From: Treponema sp.
GTDB taxonomy: Bacteria; Spirochaetota; Spirochaetia; Treponematales; Breznakiellaceae
NCBI GenBank assembly: GCA_031258505.1
Contig: JAIRMT010000056.1
Location: 1 to 19,852 of the forward strand
Length of the DNA: 19,852 nt
Direction: 5' to 3'
Position numbers and translations under genes: made by a program. The notes beneath the pieces were generated by a model. The model was not told the origin of the DNA. It did no database searches and was given only the letters and a program-made list of their open reading frames with translations. Positions 14,509 through 19,852 of the stretch are shown here, piece by piece (positions within the stretch are counted from its first letter, which is position 1; each line of letters opens with the position of its first letter).

Positions 14509-15843
14509 TTATACCCAGGGAAAGCCTGCGCCGCCGGCAAGCCAGTCCACATACTGCACAGCGGTGCGGGGCGAACGTCCGTTGAACCAGCGTTCCCAGC
14601 GAAGCGCGTTTTCTCGAAACACGTCTCGCTCCGCTGCGGACGTTTCGGGTAAGAGAAGGCCGCGCTGCGCAGCAATATGCTCGGCTATGCTGAGGTATTC
14701 GTCCTGACTGGGGCTTGTGTAAACTACGGTTAGGCCAAAGCGGTCGGCGAGGGAGAATTGCTCCTGCATGGTGTCAAAGGCGCGTGGCTCAGAGATAGCC
14801 TGCGCTGTGGTGGGACGGTCGGCGAGGCGTTCCTTAACCAGATGACGGCGGTTACTCGTGGCGTAGATCACCACGTTTGCCGGACGCGCCTCAATGTCGC
14901 CCTCAAGGAGCATTTTCAGGTTGGTAAAGAAGTCGTCGATTGCCTCAAAACTAAGGTCATCAATAAAAATGATAAAGCGCATGGCGCGGGAACTTAGGGT
15001 TTCAAGGATGCGGGAAAGCTCGGAGAGGCTCTGCTTGGGAAGCTCCAGAAGCCGTAAGCCCCGCGCCGCGTACTCATTGCAGACCGCTTTGACTGTGGCG
15101 GATTTGCCAGTCCCCCGATCGCCGTAGAGTAAAAGGTTGTTCGCGCTTCGTCCCTCAAGGAAACGGAGCGTGTTAGCCACAACAACTGAGCGCTGTTCCT
15201 CGTAGCCTGAAAGATCAGCCAGACGCACTGGGTCTGGTTTGCGTACTGGCGTTAAAGCCCCGCCCCAGCGGAAAGCGTGGTATAGCCCCACTTGTCCCGC
15301 GCCATTGGCCTTGAGGTATTCGACAAACGCGCGAAGGCGCTCGCCCCAGTCGCCCTGTGCGGGAAACACGCTGTTGTGCGCTTGCAATGCGTCTGCGGCA
15401 TTGAGCGCGCGCGCTTCTACCTCAATGTCTTGCGCCGCCTGTTCAAACCCCGCGTTCCGTAGGCGTGCCGCAACCTGAGCGCCCAGCGCGGCAATATCAT
15501 ACACCGCGATTCTACCCAGCCGCGACAGGTCGGTTTTGGCGAGCGCGACAAGTAAGGACGGCAGTTCAGCGCCCGTTTCAGCGGCATGGGTGAACTGGTT
15601 ATCGTCAGTGAGGGTGAGAAAAGCCAGAGCGTGGTAGAAAGATGGCGCGTTTACCCCAAAACTAGCTATAGTCGCGCTAAACTTTGCCCATGAACGCGCC
15701 AGACGCGGCGCAATCTTCGGCGCTTCGCAGCGTTCAAGCGTGAGCAGCCTAAGTATTTTGTTTAATGAGAGTAATAGCGCGCTGTCTCTTACGGTTGAAA
15801 AAAGAGTAATGCTGTGTATATCAATCATAATCGGGTATATCAT
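14509..15843 (-). CDS. DUF815-family AAA+ ATPase
   Basis: The protein has about 444 residues from ATG 15843. Its N-terminal half is helical and lacks known motifs. The C-terminal half is a P-loop ATPase: Walker A GDRGTGKSATVKAV (about 241-254), Walker B FIIFIDDLSFE (about 290-300), sensor-1-like VVIYATSNRRHLVKE, then a lid with FSLADRFGLTVVY and EYLSIAEHIAAQRG. This is the pattern of the DUF815 (PF05673) group of predicted AAA+ ATPases, whose physiological role is not established. The frame stays open to ATG 15873, but that codon lies inside a terminator hairpin; ATG 15843 or 15828 just after it are more likely, although neither has a good ribosome-binding site. The gene may be expressed by read-through from the tRNA promoter upstream. 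Confidence 0.88.
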   Translation of the reverse strand: MIYPIMIDIHSITLFSTVRDSALLLSLNKILRLLTLERCEAPKIAPRLARSWAKFSATIASFGVNAPSFYHALAFLTLTDDNQFTHAAETGAELPSLLVALAKTDLSRLGRIAVYDIAALGAQVAARLRNAGFEQAAQDIEVEARALNAADALQAHNSVFPAQGDWGERLRAFVEYLKANGAGQVGLYHAFRWGGALTPVRKPDPVRLADLSGYEEQRSVVVANTLRFLEGRSANNLLLYGDRGTGKSATVKAVCNEYAARGLRLLELPKQSLSELSRILETLSSRAMRFIIFIDDLSFEAIDDFFTNLKMLLEGDIEARPANVVIYATSNRRHLVKERLADRPTTAQAISEPRAFDTMQEQFSLADRFGLTVVYTSPSQDEYLSIAEHIAAQRGLLLPETSAAERDVFRENALRWERWFNGRSPRTAVQYVDWLAGGAGFPWV

Positions 15844-15856
15844 TGCTTCATGCCAG

Positions 15857-15892
15857 AAAAAGTAAGACCGCATCAGACGATGCGGTCTTACT
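15857..15892 (-). terminator. tRNA terminator leading into the DUF815 gene
   Basis: AGTAAGACCGCATC (15861-15874) and GATGCGGTCTTACT (15879-15892) form a perfect 14-bp stem with a 4-base loop. Read on the minus strand it is followed by TTTTT. It ends the tRNA transcript just before the ATPase start. Confidence 0.9.
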
Positions 15893-15895
15893 CGC

Positions 15896-15969
15896 TGGGC
15901 CCACTTGGATTTGAACCAAGGACCGACGGATTATGAGTCCGTAGCTCTAACCAACTGCGCTATAGGCCC
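15896..15969 (-). tRNA. tRNA with CAU anticodon (Ile2 or elongator Met)
   Basis: The 74-nt minus-strand sequence folds as a standard cloverleaf: acceptor GGGCCTA with TGGGCCC (one G-U pair) and discriminator A, D arm GCGC...GAGC, anticodon stem ACGGA/TCCGT with loop CTCATAA (anticodon at 15933-15935), and T arm CTTGG-TTCAAAT-CCAAG. CCA is not encoded. A CAU anticodon fits elongator Met, or Ile2 with lysidine-modified C34; the GACTCATAATC anticodon arm is frequent in Ile2, but I cannot decide. An initiator is unlikely because the G1-C72 pair is intact and the anticodon stem lacks three G-C pairs. Confidence 0.95.
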
Positions 15970-15985
15970 GATGCTTACTTTATAC

Positions 15986-16014
15986 TTTATACCATGAGGA
16001 AACAAAAAAGTCAA
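15986..16014 (-). promoter_or_regulatory. Promoter of the CAU tRNA
   Basis: Read on the minus strand: TTGACT (16009-16014), 17-base spacer, TATAAA (15986-15991), 16 bases before the tRNA 5' end. Confidence 0.8.
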
Positions 16015-16176
16015 GAGCTACGCGCTACTTTTTAGGATAAATACATAGAAATTTACAAGCGCCTCTGTTGATAACGGCGAAAGAAGATGATTTGGAAACC
16101 GGGCGCATCATCAGAGAGCAAGTCGACATAGACCCGCTGAAGAGGCGAGTATCCCCGTTGTAGGTCGCAGGTTACC
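16015..16176. other. Intergenic stretch of unclear origin
   Basis: No RNA gene or promoter is clear. A short plus-strand frame (about 16039-16159) and a minus-strand frame both read as plausible peptides without a start signal, so a gene remnant is possible. GATGAT...ATCATC at about 16087-16113 is a weak inverted repeat. Confidence 0.3.
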
Positions 16177-16324
16177 CAACGCGCCGATACTAAAACATAA
16201 TGATAAACGCGCATATACGGCTTTCCTGTATCCTGCTTTTGGGAGTCTTTCAACGCGCCGATACTAAAACATAATGATAAACGCGCATGTAAGGTTTTCT
16301 TGTATCCTGCTTTTGGGGTTCTTT
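16177..16324 (+). repeat. 74-bp tandem duplication over the ompA-like gene start
   Basis: Copies at 16177-16250 and 16251-16324 share CAACGCGCCGATACTAAAAC, the ATGATAAACGCGCAT start and the signal-peptide codons, with a handful of substitutions. The second copy is the real gene start. Confidence 0.92.
16200..16274 (+). CDS. Possible 24-codon leader ORF, duplicate of the ompA-like signal peptide
   Basis: The first duplicate retains an open frame beginning MINAHIRLSCILLLG, close to the signal peptide of the next gene (MINAHVRFSCILLLG). Because the duplication is 74 bp, not a multiple of three, the frame shifts at its end and stops with a TAA that overlaps the ATG of the OmpA-family gene (TAATG at 16272-16276). 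Neither start has a visible ribosome-binding site. Translation is not shown; it may be only a remnant, but the overlap is the usual geometry for termination-reinitiation coupling. Confidence 0.35.
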   Translation: MINAHIRLSCILLLGVFQRADTKT

Positions 16325-17485
16325 GTTTGTCCATTGCTTAGGGCGGAACACTTTGCTTATAAACATGAGACTGGCGATAAGTTCAGGATACTCTCCATAG
16401 TTGAGGAAGATGTCTATGTCAACCAGCGCTTTGATCATCACTCTGAAATCCTGAACCGTATTGCGGCTGAGATAAGCGGCGTCAATGCCGGTACTGCGGA
16501 ACACCGCGCCGTGTTTCAGACCGCTGAAAAGGCGGAGGGGGCTGAGGTGGGGAGCTTCCAGTGGGCGCGGGAGTATGCGTCCGAGTTTGGCCGCGATACC
16601 TTGGGCTATCTCACCGTAGACCCCGCTTACTTTATGCCTATGATACGGAATGTACCTGTCTTCCCGAACCGTAACCTACAGGTCGGTGATACCTGGTCGG
16701 CTGAGGGAGCTGAGGTACACGATTTCCGCGAAACATTCGGGCTGCCTGAACCGTACAAGATACCTTTTACCGCTCACTATACCTTTCTAGGTGAACAGGA
16801 ATGGCAGGGTCGGCGCTATCCGGCTTTTTCTGTGTCTTACCGTGTTTTCACTGAACCAACAATCAAGTCCGCGACCTTCTATCCAGTGCGGATCATGGGC
16901 GCGAGCGATCAGGTGGTGTATTGGGATATTGCGCTGGGACAGCCGGTTTTCTATGAGGAACACTTTCGTATGGTTTTTAGCTTATCCAACGGCAATACGA
17001 TTGAGTACCGCGGGCGGGCGCAAGCCGAGATCATTGAGGCGGAGTCAATGGACAAAAAGAGCATGGCTGAGGAGATTGCTAGGGAACTGAGTGAACTTGG
17101 TCTTGATAAGGATATTTTCGTGAGGGAAACGGATGATGGAGTAACCCTCAGTTTTGAGAACATCCAGTTTCTGGGAGATTCGGCGGTCTTGCTGCCGGAG
17201 GAGCAGGTGAAGCTGGGCAAGATTGGCGAGATACTCCTGCGCCACAAAGACCGCGATATACTGGTGGGCGGCCATACAGCCCTTGCAGGTACTGAGGAAA
17301 GTCGGGCGCAGCTCTCCCTTGAACGGGCGTCGGTAGTTGCGGACTACCTAATTGAGCAAAATGTGCGCAGTCCTGACCGCATTGTGGTTCGGGGCTATGG
17401 CGCAAAACGGCCTATTGCGGATAACCGCACTGAGGCAGGGATGCGGCGAAACCGGCGGGTTGAAATCACCATACTTGAAAATTAA
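16274..17485 (+). CDS. OmpA-family envelope protein
   Basis: The 403 residues begin with a signal peptide (about 1-24, cleavage near LLRA/EHF). A middle domain of mixed beta structure (about 25-270) is not recognised. The C-terminal ~110 residues form an OmpA-like peptidoglycan-binding domain: ENIQFLGDSAVLLPEE, ILVGGHTALAGTEESRAQLSLERASVVADYLIEQNV, RIVVRGYGAKRPIADNRTEAGMRRNRRVEITI, which contains the Asn-x-Thr-x-x-Gly-x-x-x-Asn-Arg-Arg signature. It probably anchors the envelope to the cell wall from the periplasm. The frame has a stop at 16265-16267, so ATG 16274 is the first available start; it lacks a Shine-Dalgarno and overlaps the stop of a duplicated leader ORF. prs follows after 27 bases, possibly in one transcript. 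Confidence 0.9.
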   Translation: MINAHVRFSCILLLGFFVCPLLRAEHFAYKHETGDKFRILSIVEEDVYVNQRFDHHSEILNRIAAEISGVNAGTAEHRAVFQTAEKAEGAEVGSFQWAREYASEFGRDTLGYLTVDPAYFMPMIRNVPVFPNRNLQVGDTWSAEGAEVHDFRETFGLPEPYKIPFTAHYTFLGEQEWQGRRYPAFSVSYRVFTEPTIKSATFYPVRIMGASDQVVYWDIALGQPVFYEEHFRMVFSLSNGNTIEYRGRAQAEIIEAESMDKKSMAEEIARELSELGLDKDIFVRETDDGVTLSFENIQFLGDSAVLLPEEQVKLGKIGEILLRHKDRDILVGGHTALAGTEESRAQLSLERASVVADYLIEQNVRSPDRIVVRGYGAKRPIADNRTEAGMRRNRRVEITILEN

Positions 17486-17512
17486 ACGACATCGTGATAT
17501 ATAAGGATACCC

Positions 17513-18763
17513 ATGAACTATTCCACCCCGGCGAACCTTGCTGTCATAGCCTGTCCAGGCGGTGAAGTTTTTGCCGACGAAATCATTACCCACCTTAAAA
17601 AAGGTTATCACCGGAGCTTTGAGCATATTGCGGCTGAACTGGCGGTCCGATACGGACTGGATGCGGCTTTTGTGGCAAAGCAGATCAACTTTATCAATGA
17701 TGTACATTCTCCCGCTCACCACGTGCCTGGGGATGTTGAGCATTTTCGTATCCCTCATTTCAAGATTCCTACTCGGTTCTCGCTCTTCCCTAATGGTGAG
17801 GTCAAAGCGGAACTCATGGAATCAATACGGGGGAAAGATGTGTACCTTGTGCAGGATGTGGAGAACCGTTATCCAGTGAACTTTAACGACGGCGAGACCC
17901 AGAAAGTCTTTTCGGTGAACGACCATCTTATGACCATCTTTGTTACAGTAGACGCGATCAAGCAGGCTGGCGCGGAGCAGGTAACGCTGGTGTCGCCCAC
18001 TTATCCGTATTCCCGTCAGCATAAGAAGAAGGGGCGGGAAGGGCTGACCGCGAGCCGCGTTGGAAAGATACTTGAGTGTCTGGGCGTAGACCGGATTATC
18101 ACGCTGGATATTCATTCACGGGAGATTGGGAACTCGTTTAACTATATGCGCCTTGAGAATCTTCACCCCAGCTATCAGATTATCCGCGCACTCTCCCAGC
18201 TCCCCGATGTGCTGAACGATGACTTTGTCGTGGTATCGCCGGATACTGGCGCGGTTGACCGTAACAAGTTCTACGCGGCAGCGCTCAGGAAGCCTCTGGC
18301 GCTTCTGTACAAAGAGCGCGACTATTCCCGCGTGTCCAAGGACGCAGTGGAGAACAACATCGCTGAAATCAAACTTCTGGGAGACGTGAGGGATAAAACC
18401 GTGTTCATTGTTGACGATATGCTGGGAACTGGCGGTACGCTGCTCAAAGCTATGAAGTTCCTCAAGGAGCAGGGCGCAGGCAAGGTGATAGCCGGGATTG
18501 GCCTGCCGCTCTTTTCTGGGGATGCGATCAGCTATTTTGACCAGGCCTATAAGGATGGGCTTTTTTACCGGCTCATCGGTACTAACGCCATTTATCACGA
18601 GACCTTGCTTGAGCGTAAATGGTACATCAATGTAAACATTACCAAACTCTTTGCTCAGACTATCGCCCGGCTTCACCAAGGGCTTTCGTTAAGTTCCTTG
18701 CTCGACAACCGCGACATCATCGGGAAACTGCTTCATAACAGCACGGGTTCAACAGAGCCTTAA
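17513..18763 (+). CDS. prs: Ribose-phosphate pyrophosphokinase (long form)
   Basis: Makes PRPP from ribose-5-phosphate and ATP for nucleotide, His and Trp synthesis, in the cytoplasm. The 416 residues are about 100 longer than the ~315-residue common form; the extra length is mostly N-terminal (residues 1-85 before RFSLFPNGEVKAELMESIRGKDVYLVQ). Conserved parts: SPTYPYSRQHKKKGREGLTASRVGKIL (the usual YARQDRK...REPISA region, changed), RIITLDIHSREIGNSF, VVVSPDTGAVDRNKFYAAAL, and the PRPP-binding loop VFIVDDMLGTGGTLLKAM. AAGGAT before the ATG serves as ribosome site. The altered flexible loop suggests a divergent subclass whose regulation may differ. The gene follows the OmpA-family gene by 27 bases. 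Confidence 0.93.
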   Translation: MNYSTPANLAVIACPGGEVFADEIITHLKKGYHRSFEHIAAELAVRYGLDAAFVAKQINFINDVHSPAHHVPGDVEHFRIPHFKIPTRFSLFPNGEVKAELMESIRGKDVYLVQDVENRYPVNFNDGETQKVFSVNDHLMTIFVTVDAIKQAGAEQVTLVSPTYPYSRQHKKKGREGLTASRVGKILECLGVDRIITLDIHSREIGNSFNYMRLENLHPSYQIIRALSQLPDVLNDDFVVVSPDTGAVDRNKFYAAALRKPLALLYKERDYSRVSKDAVENNIAEIKLLGDVRDKTVFIVDDMLGTGGTLLKAMKFLKEQGAGKVIAGIGLPLFSGDAISYFDQAYKDGLFYRLIGTNAIYHETLLERKWYINVNITKLFAQTIARLHQGLSLSSLLDNRDIIGKLLHNSTGSTEP

Positions 18764-18810
18764 CAGAGCCGCTTGCGCTTGGTCCTACGGAAGGAGCATC
18801 AAATCGTCAA

Positions 18811-18877
18811 AGGGGAAGTCGCGGCAGCTTCATTGCCGACCCCTCGTTCCAGTCTCGCATCGCCCGCAAGCGGGCTT
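18811..18877. repeat. Dispersed intergenic repeat, copy 2
   Basis: AGGGGAAGTCGCGGC with the following ~50 bases matches copy 1 at 7545-7610 in the same orientation. Its end carries a GCCCGC-AA-GCGGGC hairpin (18862-18875), which may help terminate prs transcription although no T-run follows. A 77-codon open frame across this region (18773-19006) has no coding character. Confidence 0.7.
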
Positions 18878-19013
18878 AGGCGGGGCTTCCGCTTCCCTCT
18901 CTGCGGTGGTTCTGCCCCCGCATGGTCCCCAAAAGCCCCGGACAAAACTGATGTACGCCGTATCCTGGCCGGACATGAAGGAAAAGTTAGGCGAAATACC
19001 CCCTAAAAATTTG

Positions 19014-19043
19014 TTGACATTCATAAGGAATGATATGTATAAT
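19014..19043 (+). promoter_or_regulatory. Perfect-consensus promoter of the DUF4097-type gene
   Basis: TTGACA (19014-19019), 18-base spacer, TATAAT (19038-19043). GGAGG at 19063-19067 is 6 bases before the ATG at 19074. Confidence 0.88.
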
Positions 19044-19073
19044 GGTTTACAAATAACAATTTGGAGGACGGTA

Positions 19074-19811
19074 ATGAAATCTATGGTGAATCGGTTGGTC
19101 TTTCTAGCTCTTGTAACGGTTGGATTACCTTTATATGCGGCAAATTTTACGGTTGACGCAAATTTGTATTCTTTAGATCTGGTTGTTGACAAATCACCAG
19201 ATGGCCGGGTACATATAATTAAGAACTTTGATGAGGCTTATTTTAATTATAGTGAGAATATAAATGGAAACACTATAAGACTTGTTTCTGATGCCCAAAT
19301 AGGCATTAATGGGAACAAAGGGAGAATAACCTACCGTAAAAATAAGCAGAATCTGGTCATGAATGATAGGGCGCGGGTAACTGTTCAGACGCCTGATGAT
19401 ACCATAATCAAGTTTGTTTCCGTAAACGGCGGGATAACGGTTAATGACATTGATTGTGCTTCGATTGACGTGCAAACAATCAATGGTAATTTTACCCTTA
19501 ACAAAGCTAATTGTGATTCTATTCAATTAGATATGAGTAACGGAGACATATATTACACAGGAGGGATAGAGGGGAAAAATATCCATCTGGAAACAGTGAA
19601 CGGAGACATAAACATAGGCTTAGAAGCGGGGACCGAGGTTGATGTAGATATACAATCAAGTTATTCATACAGGCAACACCCGCCCAGTGCAAGAATATCC
19701 GGCACAGAGAAGACAGGATATAGTACAGGGAGAATAAATAACAAAAGGGGATCTGGGTTAATAAATGCAGTAACCCGGAATGGATCTATTAGTTGTAAGG
19801 CATTGTATTAA
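19074..19811 (+). CDS. Exported DUF4097-like beta-repeat protein
   Basis: The 245 residues start with a signal peptide (about 1-22, cleavage near LYA/ANF). The mature part is a series of short beta strands with Asn-Gly turns: VSVNGGITVNDIDCASIDVQTINGN, LDMSNGDIYYTGGIEGKNIHLETVNGDINIGL, GSGLINAVTRNGSI. This repeated SVNG-I.....-A-SI...T.NG pattern is characteristic of DUF4097 (putative adhesin, right-handed beta-helix-like) proteins. There is no membrane anchor or lipobox, so it is periplasmic, surface-associated or secreted. The start ATG 19074 is set by GGAGG and the strong promoter; an in-frame ATG at 18906 lies upstream of that promoter and is rejected. The gene is AT-rich compared with prs and stands alone. 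Function is unknown. Confidence 0.82.
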   Translation: MKSMVNRLVFLALVTVGLPLYAANFTVDANLYSLDLVVDKSPDGRVHIIKNFDEAYFNYSENINGNTIRLVSDAQIGINGNKGRITYRKNKQNLVMNDRARVTVQTPDDTIIKFVSVNGGITVNDIDCASIDVQTINGNFTLNKANCDSIQLDMSNGDIYYTGGIEGKNIHLETVNGDINIGLEAGTEVDVDIQSSYSYRQHPPSARISGTEKTGYSTGRINNKRGSGLINAVTRNGSISCKALY

Positions 19812-19852
19812 AGAGATATAAAAACTACTTCGCCTAAAAGGTCGTATATGCT

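Noticed and set aside
16039..16159. Short coding remnant upstream of the OmpA-family gene
   Set aside because: Both strands read as plausible peptides and neither has a start signal or recognisable homology, so it cannot be assigned.
18906..19073. Longer start for the DUF4097-type protein
   Set aside because: The extension lies upstream of and across a perfect-consensus promoter, and the signal peptide begins at 19074 after GGAGG.

Overview
The window looks like a chromosomal segment of a spirochaete, most likely a free-living or gut-associated Treponema. This is an inference from the protein set: a treponeme-type porin-like outer-membrane protein, an LplB/YtcP-type sugar ABC system, a long ribose-phosphate pyrophosphokinase, a DUF815 AAA+ ATPase, and an HU-like/DUF4469 protein. 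Base composition is moderate. No phage, integrase, transposase or CRISPR is visible. What stands out is an unusual amount of small-scale repetition.

Layout, left to right. (1) 1-415: a tandem array of 23/24-bp palindromic units, cut by the left window edge. (2) 421-776: degenerate copies of the signal-peptide coding segment of the porin-like gene that follows at 707-1885. (3) 1988-2701: a DUF2238/YjdF-like membrane protein. (4) 2782-3029: a decayed fragment of ilvD that begins with three 21-bp repeats. Next come a small coiled-coil membrane protein (3155-3550) and the intact ilvD (3608-5275). (5) rhaD (5400-6236) converges on leuB (minus, 6323-7453); cimA (minus, 7685-9331) lies upstream of leuB. 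ilvD, leuB and cimA belong to branched-chain amino-acid synthesis, with isoleucine made through citramalate. (6) An ABC importer without its ATPase: two permeases (9421-11290), an internal terminator, then a separately promoted solute-binding protein (11415-12851) ending at a terminator. (7) 13031-13536: a second palindromic array of exactly 22 x 23 bp, whose right end supplies the -35 of a promoter for an HU-like/DUF4469 gene (13617-14363). (8) DUF815 ATPase (minus) behind a CAU-anticodon tRNA that has its own promoter and terminator. (9) An OmpA-family gene whose start and signal peptide are duplicated just upstream, then prs. (10) A DUF4097-type exported protein with a perfect-consensus promoter.

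The most unusual content is the pair of palindromic arrays. Both have a ~23-bp period, a short inverted repeat in each unit, and a small set of alternative centres and spacers. The second array also has cores that appear inverted in place, and it feeds directly into the promoter of a predicted DNA-bending-type protein. Separately, the 5' part of a gene, or a fragment of one, lies duplicated upstream of it at three loci (porin-like gene, ilvD, ompA-like gene). A TGGTGTCTGACACCA-type palindrome occurs in the porin signal peptide and as a long inverted pair inside cimA. All functional interpretations of these repeats are inference.
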